Source: Pelargonium nanum (taxonomy: Eukaryota; Streptophyta; Magnoliopsida; Geraniales; Geraniaceae). Taken from it: a DNA stretch of 64,000 nucleotides. Within the stretch, counting starts at the first letter, position 1. Each line of letters starts with the position of its first letter. Below are positions 10,296-24,100 of this stretch, piece by piece. Position numbers and translations under genes: made by a program. The notes below the pieces were generated by a model. The model was not told where the DNA came from. It did no database searches and worked only from the letters and a program-made list of their open reading frames with translations. The DNA lies in contig JAYMTF010000005.1 in assembly GCA_036897485.1 (NCBI GenBank), forward strand, positions 1-64,000, read 5' to 3'.

Positions 10296-11455
10296 TTTTC
10301 ATAAGCTCTCGCCTTGCCAACAAAACGCAACACTAGGCACCACACAAGTGTGAGTACAAGAGCCCGAATTCGACCACCAAAAAGTCCAACCAGAACAATG
10401 AGCACGAGCACTATTAGACACCCTGAATTTCCCTGTCTCGCTCTTTCCACCTCTGATGTCAAGCGAGACAATTCACAAGACCAAGGAGTTTCGGATTCCT
10501 GATCGTATTCATTGTTTACACATTCTAATTCGTGTGCTCCACAATCCTCGTGCGTATCAACACTCAAGTAACTAGACCTTTCACTGCTCTCCACCTCTCG
10601 CCCCTCGCTTTTCTTCTTGTTGTTCAAAGCTCGCAACTTCTTGGGAACAAATCTCCTCATGATATTGGATTTAATTCTACAGATTCGACTGTTATTGTTA
10701 CGAAACAACAAAACCTCTTCCTCTTTATCTTCATTGCCCTCCTTGGTAGCAATCATTTTTGTATCTCCACAACCCAATCCACCCAAATCAACACCTCCTT
10801 CTTCAAAATTACAAGCTCCTACTCTTCCAATTTCATCAAGAGAGTCCTGAATCTTTGAAGCATTACAGTTCTTGAGCCTCGTCAATGCCTTCTTCATCCA
10901 CTGGATCAAATCAAACAACCTCTCCTTCGCATCTAAACATGGCTTAAAAAACACGCTTACATCTACATCCACATGCTTGCCAGCATATTCAAGCAACAAC
11001 AGCACAAAAGCAGACAATGTGATCCCCACCACCAGCTTCTTCGTGCTCAGCGCCATAGCCACCACCACGAATGTCTTCAGAACCGCCACGGAAACGCTAT
11101 ACGCGCAGGATTCATCGCCGCCCGCACGCTCAATCACCTCGCTGTTACCTCTATTATCACAGCACTTACCGCCGGCGACCTCAGGAGCCTCCACGGCGCC
11201 TTGTTGCCGTGTCGTGATCGGAACCGCCGACGGCGTCGAACGAGCGAGAGAGACATGATCGGAGGAATCGATCCCCCGGCGGTTACTACGCTTTTTGAGG
11301 GAGGTTTTACGGAGGCGATCGCGGTTTTTGACGAACAAATCGACGAGGGAGGTGGGGAAACCAGTCTGGACGAGGAGCGATCTGCCGCGGTTGGACGGCG
11401 ATTGGAGATCGGCGACGAGCTGGGAGATTCGGTGCTTCTTCCAAGGAAGGTGCAT
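10262..11455 (-). CDS. ERT2-like (ethylene-regulated nuclear protein-like) membrane protein
   Basis: A single-exon gene of 397 aa starting MHLPWKKHRISQLVADL. The N-terminus (basic start, then TGFPTSLVDLFVKNRDRL) is what I remember of Arabidopsis ERT2 (At4g20880), annotated as an ethylene-regulated nuclear protein. The gene order agrees. Two hydrophobic regions are visible, at about residues 127-160 (FVVVAMALSTKKLVVGITLSAF and following) and near 345-380 (CLIVLVLIVLVGLFGG, LVLTLVWCLVL). The product is therefore more likely a membrane protein than a soluble nuclear one. The middle is rich in basic and acidic residues (MRRFVPKKLRALNNKKK). The biochemical role is unknown to me. The ATG at 11455 is the first in frame. 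A GA-repeat lies in the leader at about 11575-11596. Confidence 0.8.
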   Translation of the reverse strand: MHLPWKKHRISQLVADLQSPSNRGRSLLVQTGFPTSLVDLFVKNRDRLRKTSLKKRSNRRGIDSSDHVSLARSTPSAVPITTRQQGAVEAPEVAGGKCCDNRGNSEVIERAGGDESCAYSVSVAVLKTFVVVAMALSTKKLVVGITLSAFVLLLLEYAGKHVDVDVSVFFKPCLDAKERLFDLIQWMKKALTRLKNCNASKIQDSLDEIGRVGACNFEEGGVDLGGLGCGDTKMIATKEGNEDKEEEVLLFRNNNSRICRIKSNIMRRFVPKKLRALNNKKKSEGREVESSERSSYLSVDTHEDCGAHELECVNNEYDQESETPWSCELSRLTSEVERARQGNSGCLIVLVLIVLVGLFGGRIRALVLTLVWCLVLRFVGKARAYENVPMVRSLVAI

Positions 11456-11574
11456 GGCTTGGGAGAGAGCACTTGGAAATGGAGCTCTAATTGAATTGGA
11501 TTCAAATTACTAAAACCTGTGGAAATTGAATGTCTTTGATTTACAGAGAAAAGAGAAAGAAAGAAAGAACCCTA

Positions 11575-11596
11575 AGGAGAGAGAGAGAGAGAGAGG
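11575..11596. repeat. (GA)n microsatellite in the ERT2-like 5' leader
   Basis: An uninterrupted GA repeat of about 20 bases lies roughly 120 bp upstream of the minus-strand start codon at 11455. On the transcript strand it reads CT/TC, a common feature of plant 5' UTRs. Confidence 0.85.
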
Positions 11597-12536
11597 AGTG
11601 AGTTGTGGGAAATGAGGAGGAAATGAAAATAACTGTGAGGAAGGCATGTTGTGTTCAAGGACAGAGCAAGAAATATCAAGGAAACTGTTTTCTAGACAAA
11701 ATACAGTTACAAAATAGAGCTTTGTTTGGCTGAAATAAAGTGTTTTCTTTTCTTTCCTTTTTGGATTTAAATAAGTAAAAGGAGAATGCTTCAAATTGGT
11801 TCTAAGGTAAGAGGTATGAATCCAAATTTTACTTTAGATTCTTGTTTCATTCACAAATTTATAGTTATCAAATTTTGATTTATATGCTATTTATTTCTCG
11901 ATGGTAGAGATATTTACTTTCACGTTTGAGGTGACATTCAAGATCCCACCATAAGTTTTTCTTATCGATGTTCTCTACTTTTGTGTGCATTCCCTATGTA
12001 TCAAGGTCCAAAATTTTCTAGTGGAAGCACATCCCATGAAAATATTATAAGTGTAAAAGCCTATATACAATACTCTTATGTTTATACGACTCCAACAACA
12101 ACGTGTGTTCGAGATTCTTTTTTACCACGGGTCAAAAGGACACATCATATGATTTGGGTCATTATCTATTTGCATCTCCAAATTTATGATAGAAACATCC
12201 TGATTTTGTATCATAGCACTATGATTTGTGTCTAATTGTCTAAGTTTTAATTATAGATCCTTTAGAAAAAAAAGTTTTAAATTTTTAATTATAGATTTCT
12301 TGGGAATTTCTTACAAAGAATTTGTTGGAGCTGAAGGTGGTGGTTGAGGAACATGTTGGGGGTGTTGGTACTATTAGTAGTAATGTTGATCATGGTATTG
12401 TTGATCTTGTCCATAATGACAATTTTGTTGCAACAAGTGAAATCTAGTTAGGCCTTGTCACCTAATTATAAGGTCTTCCTCTATTCCTAATACTAGACAC
12501 TGCTCATGTATTCTTGGGTAATTAACAAAGTCACGT

Positions 12537-12650
12537 GCTATGATATCTGATCAAAAATATGTTATGGTATCATGTAAAGAATCATAACAACTAAAACCTT
12601 AAACTTATAGTTAGAAGGTCAATATTAGTTGTATGGTCTAACACAATAAG
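12537..12650 (-). mobile_element. Old LTR-retrotransposon remnant (primer-binding-site edge)
   Basis: The segment contains a sequence like the complement of the plant initiator-Met primer-binding site (TGGTATCATAGC type). It is followed by a CTTAAAC...GGTCAATATTAGT block that also occurs at 33185-33300 and 33410-33550. It is a small, heavily decayed piece of an LTR-element end, with no coding part recognised. I call it an old fossil because the copies differ widely from each other. Confidence 0.4.
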
Positions 12651-12875
12651 CATGGGTTGATCGCTGAAAAATTTGTAACATGTTTGTGCGCAGAGTGTGT
12701 TATTAGGTAATCCCTAATAAGCATAGGCCGCTTTTTATTTTATTTTTTGGGAAGTTTTGTGCACCAAATAGTTATAACCTCTAGTGAGCAAATGAGCATG
12801 GGTTAACCATATATAGGGAGAGTTCGTGTACCAGAAAAAACTATGGACCAATCTCTAATGAGCACCGGTCGACCT
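12638..12875. repeat. Degenerate tandem array, period about 70 bp
   Basis: Four cores of the type CTAATGAGCATGGGTTGACC lie at about 12639, 12708, 12777 and 12848. Between them a second motif (TTTGTGCGCAGA, TTTGTGCACCAA, TTCGTGTACCAG) recurs at the same phase near 12684, 12756 and 12821. The repeat is old and diverged. No function is apparent. Confidence 0.55.
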
Positions 12876-13304
12876 TTCATGTCTTCTTTATATTATAGCG
12901 TAATACTTACCTACGGACCAACTTTAATAAGAAAATTGACAAATACTTTTTTATTTAATTTAATATTTACTAACTAAAATTATTAAATTTCAATCTTTTA
13001 ATGTTATTTCATAATCTAAAATCCCTACCCCCTTCTTTTTTATCCAACAAATTTACTCAATAGAATTCCTCTAATAAGTTTATTGGTATTATTTTGATCT
13101 AAAAGTCAAAAGTGGAAGCAAAGAAAGAAAGCATTAACCAAACAAGGTGTAAGTAAATAAAATAAATAAATAAATAAAAGTGAGTAACTACAGGCTTGGC
13201 TGTAATTGGATGTTTCCAGAAAAGTCTCCTGAATAGTAGTTGTATTTACAATTCAAACCACCCGCCATTTAAAACCCGAATTTTCCTTCTCTTCCCTTCT
13301 CTAG

Positions 13305-16087
<2,783 letters not shown>

Positions 16088-16899
16088 AATTATATTATGC
16101 ACTTGGTTATGATCATATTCATATTCATGGACTAGTTTCATTTTTAATTTCTTCTGATAAGTTGGGTGTCTGAATTGTGAGTGCTTGGTATAAGAGGTGA
16201 ATTCTTGTGACTGCCTTCGGTTTCTTATTATAGGCTGATTGTATTGTAGGTAGTAAAATCAGGCGTGCGATGCAAGTAATTGAATGCAGAAACCATCAAT
16301 AATGGTGTTACCAAGTAACCATTGTAAAAAAAAAGGGTTCTTAAAAACTTGAGACTTGTAGTCAAGTCTTTTAGTTTGTTGCTAAATAATGAGATACTCA
16401 TATTGCTAAATCTATAAAGAGATCAATTATCAATCTTTGTATAAATAGGTTTCCAACTATAACGGTTGTAAAAGAAATTTGTTGATACATGCTTGCGTGA
16501 CAATATAATAAGCAATTTTAACTAACATGGAGAGTAGCATATCAAATTTTGTGAGCGTAAGTTTGGACTAAACATTGAACGGCTTAACTATTTTTTAACT
16601 AATGTTGACAAGTGTTGCTTGTTTTTTTTATACTATTTTTTAACTAGACAAGGCTTTACAAGTTGTAGACACATGCAATGCAGACCAAATCAACACTTGT
16701 TTAAGCCATGAGAAGCGGTGCCAGCAGAGACACTCCTTCACCAAACACTGCCTCCACATGTCATCCTCCACCTTTTTCATTACAAATTCACCATCCATAT
16801 ATATATATACATACACTCCAATATCTTCTATCCATCCCAAACTCTCTTGCATGCATCAACACTCAAATCATATTTCTGTACTGCTAAAACATAAATGAA

Positions 16900-18842
16900 A
16901 TGAAGGTATGTGTATAAATTCTTGGTCAAATAAAAATGTTGTGTTTGTGTATGTGTGTACTTTCTGATACAAAACTGTTTAATGTGCAGACTACAAGGTA
17001 TAATCAGTATACATTTCATGAGGTGAAAGTAAGTCTTATTAGTAACATCCATCATACTCTATTATGTTCTTATATAACTGGAATTGGAACACACCAAAAA
17101 CATCAACTAGCTAGTGACAATGTTTTCTTTTGATTCCCTCAGAAAAAGAGACCAAAATTAGATGGTGATGTGCACTTGCCCAAAACTAAGGTTATTCTCT
17201 ACAGCTAATCTATGGCTTCCATGAATCTCTCTTTAATTAGTTTATTCATAACATTAGGCCCTTTATAACTAAATATATATGAGTTACTGATTGCAGAGTA
17301 GAAAACACTGTGCAACAGAGGATGAGGATTCACCCTATTTGAAATTGAAGGTATATAGCTTGCTCTGCTAATTAAATATGGTTCAGCTCATGCTTATTAA
17401 TTTTATGGCCCATGGTTTTTTACTATGGTACCCAGAGCTTGAAGAGCTCTTTTCTATTCTCCTAGAAAGCTAAATCAAACCATGTTTCATGAACTTCTGT
17501 ATTCTTGAATATAATCTGCCCATGTTTCCTTCATTGCAGGACAAAAAGCATAGACCACCAGAAGAAGTTTCAGCAGACCTGGAGGTAATGTGATGTAATG
17601 TCTCAGCTACTAAGCTACAACACCTGTATAAAATCATTTCAAAAGAGTTGATGATCCTAGAATGTTCTCTTGTTGTAGAAGGAAGATGATCAAGAGTCAG
17701 AAGACGATAAAGACGAAGAAGATGATCGAGAAGACGGGAAGGAAAAGGAGCCTTCGAGTCATGGGCACATTACCCATGGATATCATTTGATAAAAGGGAA
17801 AATGGGTCATGGAATGGAAGATTATGTTGTGGCAGAAAAGAGGAAAATGAATGGTTATGAATTGGGACTATATGCAATCTTTGATGGTCACTCAGGCCAA
17901 GATGTTGCAAAATACTTGCAGTCTCATCTCTTTGATAACATACTGAATGAGCTTGATTTCTGGACAAAGCCAAAGCATGCAATCAAGAGAGCATATGAGA
18001 AAACAAATAATGATATTTTGGAGAGAGTGGTTGGTTCTCGAGGAGGTTCAACTGCAGTTACTGCAATAGTAATCAATGGGAAGAAGCTAATTGTAGCAAA
18101 TGTAGGCGACTCTCGTGCTGTTTTATGTAAAAGAGGTGCAGCAAAACAGATAACTGTTGATCATGAACCTCAGAAAGAAAAGGGCCTGGTCGAAAGCAAA
18201 GGCGGATTTGTTTCCAAAAAACCAGGTAACACATTTATGAACATGACTTCATTGCACATCATTTTTCAGTTCTACAAGGTAATTGTTCTCAGAATGTCTC
18301 AATATGTAGGTAATGTTGATCGAGTGGATGGTCAGCTGGCGATGACGAGGGCATTTGGAGATGGGAAACTGAAGGATCATATAACAGCAGAACCAGATGT
18401 GAGGATTGTGAATGTAGATGCAGATACAGAATTTGCTATCCTGGCAAGTGATGGCCTCTGGAAGGTGAGATTGTTTGGTTTTTTTGGATAATGCTACCTA
18501 GCACTTTCTCTAATGTAATGGAATATTTTTCTAGAATATGGAAACTGCAGCAATTTTGTACTCAAAAGGTTTTTATTTTTATAAGCAAGCGCAACAACAA
18601 GCGCCTTAAGCAACTCAAAGCTAAAAAAGAAAGTGTTTTGATGATCTATGCTGACCTGTTTATATATGCAGGTAATGTCAAATGAGGAGGCCTTTGAGTC
18701 CATTAAGGAGAAGGAAGATGCTCAAGAAGCTTCTGAGGAGTTGGTAGATGAAGCTCTATCCAGGAAGAGCTGCGATGACATCTCCTGCATTGTTGTACGG
18801 TTCAACCAATCATGCTCAAGAAAGGCTTCAACTGTCACATGA
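16900..18842 (+). CDS. Protein phosphatase 2C (PP2C) with a microexon-coded N-terminus
   Basis: Eight exons: 16900-16905, 16990-17028, 17143-17190, 17297-17350, 17540-17584, 17679-18225, 18310-18464 and 18672-18842. They join into 354 aa. The enzyme is a metal-dependent Ser/Thr phosphatase. The metal-binding and core motifs are all present: GHGMEDY, AIFDGHSGQ, GSTAVTAIV, VANVGDSRAVL, DGQLAMTRAFGD, ASDGLWKVMS and SCDDISCIVV. The first five exons are tiny (6-54 nt) and all in phase 0. They encode a basic/acidic N-terminus. The motif KKKRPK, which looks like a nuclear localisation signal, is made at the exon 2/3 junction. An acidic stretch (EDDQESEDDKDEEDDRED) follows. The start is the second of two overlapping ATGs, because the first meets TGA at once. 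The exact PP2C subgroup is not certain. No PP2C lies at this place in the Arabidopsis order I recall. Confidence 0.9.
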
Positions 18843-19289
18843 AAGGAGACTTGTATCAGCAGAAAGAACAAAGCATTTTTATTTATGTAGGCAAAGTTGA
18901 TAGTTAAGCTTGCAATCTTCTTGTAGCAGCTTTTTTATTTGCATGTTTACTTCCTGGTGCTACTTCTTTCACAACACTTCACATGTAAACCAAGCCAACA
19001 CATAATCAAGAATGGGTTGAAACTGATCAAAACAGAATGCTTCAATTTTACAACTGCACCACAGACAATCACAAAATAAATTCAGAAAGAAAAAAAGAAG
19101 TGTAAATTCCAAGTAAGATATAGACTCACCATGCCAAAAATGAAGGAGAAAGTTCTGACAGCCTATATCACTTCATTGAACACTGTGTTCGTTTATGAAT
19201 CGAAGCTGTGGCACAATCAATTACTTAAAAATTAAACTAACAAGCCCAAGTAAACATGAAAAAAATTATTAACAAAAATGAAAAAGAAT
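18843..19289. other. 3' UTR of PP2C and intergenic DNA
   Basis: The PP2C 3' UTR probably takes up the first 100-200 bases. The rest is AT-rich with no recognisable gene. The run AAAAAGAATC at 19281-19290 lies directly downstream of the minus-strand tRNA gene and gives it a T-run terminator. Confidence 0.5.
19281..19285 (-). terminator. Pol III T-run terminator of tRNA-Ser
   Basis: Five A residues on the plus strand give TTTTT on the transcript strand, a few bases past the tRNA discriminator. This is the usual plant Pol III stop signal. Confidence 0.7.
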
Positions 19290-19371
19290 CGTCGCCTGAG
19301 AGATTCGAACTCTCGCGGGGAAACCCCATGTACTTAGCAGGCACACGCCTTAACCACTCGGCCAAAGCGAC
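19290..19371 (-). tRNA. tRNA-Ser (anticodon GCT)
   Basis: The minus strand folds as a class II tRNA of 82 nt. The acceptor ends are GTCGCTT and the closing GGCGAC plus G discriminator. The D arm is TGGCCGAGTGGTTAAGGC and the anticodon loop is CTGCTAA with GCT at 19336-19338. The long variable arm has a GGGG/CCCC stem, and the T arm contains GTTCGAATC. This reads AGC and AGT serine codons. There is no intron. The A and B box promoters are internal. A T5 run follows at 19281-19285 on the transcript side and acts as the Pol III terminator. Confidence 0.97.
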
Positions 19372-19899
19372 TTTCATGTCAAATTGATATTACGTTAAAA
19401 TTAAAATTCATTGGGAAACTCTTTGAATGTATGTGATTGACTTAAGATGTAGTTTAGTAATTGAAATTCATGTGTGTCATGTTGAAGGTCGACCATGTGC
19501 TATATATGGCACAACACAAACACGATATGTGTAGTAGTCGTGATGAAACATTAAGCACAAGGGTAGAGCATAGAGGAAATGAGATGTTAGTGAGGGACCA
19601 TAAAGCGAGGAGAGAAGATGTCCATCCATTTGATGAGAGCTTGACAATATGTGCTTGTGCTTGTGTTGTGGGTGATGATGAAACTGTCTGCAATGGTAGA
19701 GCATAGAGAAAAAGATGAAACAGAGCTTGTGTTTGTGTTGGTCACATCTCTTATCCTGGATTACACATTCTATAATACGACGCAGATCAATTTGTTTTCA
19801 AATATAAATGTTCAAACACTATTTTAAGGTAAACGAAGTTCAAAAAGTAGTAAGAGTCGAAATGCAAAAGTTCATTGAGTAGTATGGTCCTCATTGCCA

Positions 19900-20315
19900 T
19901 AAATTATACATTGTCAGCTTCGGCCGGTTTATTTGACCAGACCTGCTTCTTCATCCGGTCTGGCCGGTTTGATCAGCATGTCGGTTTTAAATTTCAATTT
20001 TTCTCCTGAAGAAGAACACAATTCCCTTCGCTTATACGGAACACGCACGCAGCAGAGTGCAGACACAGTGTTTCCTGCATCTTCTTCTCTCTCCTTGCTA
20101 AATAAAATAACCAAACCTCTACACTGCACTGCTCTAAAACTACCCAAAACTGAAACCTCCCTAAATACCCAAAACCCATCGACTACAACTACAAAAGACC
20201 CTACCCTGAATACCCAAAACCCATCAACAAACACAGAAGCCAATACTCAGTTTGGAACTCAAAAGACCCATCAAAACGACCCAGCAAAACTCAGGCAATG
20301 CTTTCAACCAGAGGG
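19900..20315 (+). other. Probable HEN1 promoter-proximal region and 5' UTR exon
   Basis: A long open frame (19933-20553) runs through this region, but it is Ser/Thr/Pro-rich. It contains the near repeat AATACCCAAAACCCATC at about 20164 and 20210, and it has no domain. I read it as leader sequence. A donor-like AGAGGG then GTATGATC at about 20316 could splice to an acceptor TTATACAG at about 21051, just before the HEN1 start at 21109. The transcription start is not defined. Confidence 0.35.
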
Positions 20316-21108
20316 GTATGATCATCATCTGTCTTCTGAGTCTGCTCTTTTTCAGCCATTCGAGGCTGATTTGCTTCTAACTCTGCCCTACATTGCTTCA
20401 ATTCTCTGCCTTTTACTTCAACTTTTTTATTTTTATTTTCAAGTTATTTTTCCAGCTACTTTGTTTGGTACGATCGTCGTGCAAGCTAGCGGCATTGTGT
20501 TTAACTGGGTTTTAGAGATGAAAAAAAAGTTACCTTTTTGTTGCGTTCGATGATTTCTTGTTCTGCTGTAAATTGAGTGTATTTTCCGTTGAATTTGCTC
20601 TTTCTTCTGATGTGCTTATTATGGGAAGCAGTATTTAACTAATTCCAAGTATGTGTAGCTTGTTAGATATATGATTTGTCTATTTGTTTGAGAAAATTAG
20701 GAGCAGGGTCTTAAAGATTTTGCTAAGTTACTCTATTTCCCTTTTCCATTATCACACTAGAAGACCTTGTAACAGGTGTCATGTTTTGGTTACTTGGCTT
20801 AATTTTTATGGGCTAATTGTAGGTCTTGTGGTGGCTGGGCAAATTTTCATGTCCCATAGTCATAGACAATCTAATATACATCACCCTCCACTTGGGAAAT
20901 TTAGGTTATTAGAGTTACACACTAGTATCTTCCAAACGATTAGCTTTGGTTTGATGCATAAGTCATAGGTTTATAGCATATAACTTAGACTCCGTGCTGG
21001 TTGGAAATAATTATAATTGTGTTTACAGTTTTGACTTCTTATTTTATACAGGAGACAAATTAGCAGTTCTTTAATTTGCTGTACTTGTATACATTCTGGT
21101 CAATACCA

Positions 21109-24100
21109 ATGGAATCAAGAGGATCCACAGCTATTGCTGCGAAGAAGACAACCCCTACACCCAAGGCTATCATCTACCAGAAATATGGTGACAAGGCTTG
21201 CTATAAGGTAGAAGAAGTGCAAGAGCCAACTCAAAATGGGTGTCCAGGATTGGCCCTCCCACAAAAGGGCCCCTGTCTTTTTCGTTGCACCTTGCAGCTT
21301 CCAGATATTTCTGTGGTGTCTGAAACTTTTAAAAAGAAAAAGGACGCTGAGCAGTCTGCTGCAGAGATGGCTATTGAGAAGGTTTGCTTCATCTTCATTT
21401 CCTTCTATTATCACCATTATACATTTTGCTTGATTGTCTTGTTCCAAGTACCAGCATCTAATCGCTTCCACATCCGAATGGTCATGTTCATAGCAAGAAT
21501 TGTAAAAGTTGTGTTAGAATCTCATGCATTATGTAATATCTATGTCACTTAAAAAGTTACTTCTTTATACAATTTCTTGGATTTGATATCAACTTTCTTG
21601 TTCATATTAAATAGTAATTACTTATATGATATCTCGGATTTGTCCTGTTGTAGTGTGATTATACAAACATTGAAGACGACACGCTAATACACGTAAATAT
21701 GTTTGTCCTTGTGATAATTAGTAGTATGTATTCTTGTTCATTAACAGTTTAACACAAACTATCTTCAACCAAGCCTATCGTAGTTCTTTGATAGACAACA
21801 TATTACCTGTAAAGGCGCATCATGTGTTTATTCCAAAAGTTGAAACCCAGCAGTAAAGAATAGATACGAGTATCTTTGGCGCTTTTGGATTTGCAAGCAT
21901 TTTGATGCCATGTTACGGAGTGTAGTTGACAAACCATCTGCTCCAAATGCCATGTTAGAATTATTGCAAACATTGTTTATGTCATACTTCATGTGGATGC
22001 ACATATGGCTCAACGCTTGAACATCTGCCATTTATGACAAGTAAATAATGTTTTTTGGAATTACTGAGTGCAATTGAAGTAATGTTCTGTGTGTAATGAT
22101 CATCTATTTCATAGTTCAGAGTTCTTGGACCTTATAAAAAAAATCCTTTTGGTACGATGAGTTGATAAATTTGAAAATGATGCTTAAGGGTATGAGACGA
22201 GTGCCTTGACTCATGTGGACTAGTATATAAGAATAAATTTGTGAAGGATTAAAATTACTGTTTTGTTTGTATCGAAAACAAATGGGCATTTCATAAAATT
22301 GATTTGTATTTTGGCTTCAAGATATTCCTCTTGTAACGTGTTATACCGCAACCCATGTCTCTACTCTCTTACTGGGGCAGTATGTAATATCTTTTTATTT
22401 TGATTGTATTAGAACATCTCACTTTGTTCCTAAAGGTGCTATTGATTTATATATATTGGGAGGCCATTTTTCTTTCTCATTTCTGTGAGCTTGAATTGAT
22501 GAGGGAAAACCTTGTAATTTTTGTATCCTCGTTATTTAATAAATATGTATTGTCAAAATTATTTATATTTATATATGTATGTTCATTACTTATGTTGCAG
22601 CTAGGCATCCGTCCTCCAACAAGTAACCCTACTGTCAAGGAAGCGTGGGATGACTTAATTTCTCGTGTTAGCTATTTATTTTCAAATGAGGTTGGTAGTT
22701 TATGCAAACTGTCAATAATTTTCATTCCACTACTTGAGTAATTGATCTTTGTTATGGTACAATAGTAAGGTTGTTGCCCTGTGACCTTGAGGTCAATGTT
22801 CAAGTCGGGGAAATAGCCTCCTTTCAAAGGCAGGGGTAAGGCTGCATACATAAATGACCTTTCTCATACACACAATGGTGGGAAGTCCCGTGCACTTAGC
22901 CACCTCTTTATTTATGTCCGTGGTAAATGCACTTTTCTTTAGCTTATATGGCACCTCAGAGCAGCTGAGAACAAATGGGGTCACCTTTATGGTCATTCTG
23001 TCAGCATACCAACATTATTTTAATTTTTATTACAGTTCTATTGAGTCTGACGGTATGCTTGGTGCTATTTGTTTGTAACTTTTAGCTCAATCTAACATTA
23101 TTTTGCTGTACTGTTGGTGAAGTTCCTGTCCTCGCCACATCCATTAAGTGGCCACTTTAGGGCAGCTTTGCAGAGGGAGGGTGATCTTTTTGGTTCAGTT
23201 CCTGCTTCCATCCTTGCTGTGTGTGATACAAAACTTGGTAATCTGTGCAAGTTTATCAATCCTAAGGTGGAGAGTAATCCTTATTTGGTTATATCTTATA
23301 TCATGAGGGCTGCTGCAAGATTATCAGAGTCTCTTACCACTTTGGAGGGGCAGCTGTGGATTAGGAGGCGAAATCAGTATCCTCCCGAGATCATAAAGTC
23401 ATCAGTCACGGAACAATCCATCTCCCCTGGAAGTATTTGTCTGGATGCTATATATGTTCCCTGTTCATTGGAGAGTGCTGTTGAATCGGTGGCTATTAGT
23501 ATTTCCTCAACTGGATATTACTTGGATGATATTGCTAAGATACTTGGATTAACGGATGCTTCTAAGGTTCTGGTCACAAGGTAGGTCAAAGTGATACTAC
23601 GGTAAAGCTTCCCTTACTCTTTAAAGTTTTATCCTTATGGATATGCATGCCTTTGTGTATTATGTGCGGTACTAATTCATAGTTGTCCTATTAACAGAAC
23701 TATTGGTAAAGCTTCCTCTGAAATGAGATTGTACTTTGCTGCTCCGGAGTCTATTCAGTTGGATCTGTCATCAGATCTTCCAGCTGCAAATGAAGCTTTC
23801 CATTTCAGAGCATCTTTCAATGCAAGGGCTACTTACTTGTCTGGTCAAGATGTCCATGGTGATGCAATTTTGGCCTCTGTTGGATACAGATGGAAATCAA
23901 ATAACCTTTTCCACGAGGATGTATCCTTACGATCATATTTCAGGTTTGTGCAATATCAAATTGCATATTACACCCTTTACGACCTCTCAACAAACACATT
24001 TTGACTTAGCTTTTAAACCAAAAAATTGGTATTCTTGCTGTGTAGAACATTGCTTGATTCCAGTTTGTCAATTCTTTTGTTGGTGGGTAGTTTGGTACAT

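Larger units (their letters stand above)
11800..13190. other. Intergenic region between divergent ERT2-like and tubulin genes
   Basis: No gene is supportable. The region holds an LTR-type remnant at about 12537-12650 and a degenerate array of roughly 70-bp units at 12638-12875. A TAAA-repeat runs at about 13155-13178. The two flanking genes are transcribed away from each other, so parts of this region must contain both promoters. Confidence 0.5.

Noticed and set aside
10973-11494. 173-aa and 128-aa frames on the plus strand
   Set aside because: They are antisense shadows of the well-supported ERT2-like gene on the minus strand.
17425-17440. Primer-binding-site-like TGGTACCCAGAGC in a PP2C intron
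   Set aside because: There is no LTR edge or related block nearby, and the match to the plant initiator-Met site is imperfect.
19933-20553. 206-aa open frame upstream of HEN1
   Set aside because: It is low-complexity (Ser/Thr/Asn/Pro) with internal repeats and no domain. It lies where the HEN1 leader exon and intron are expected.
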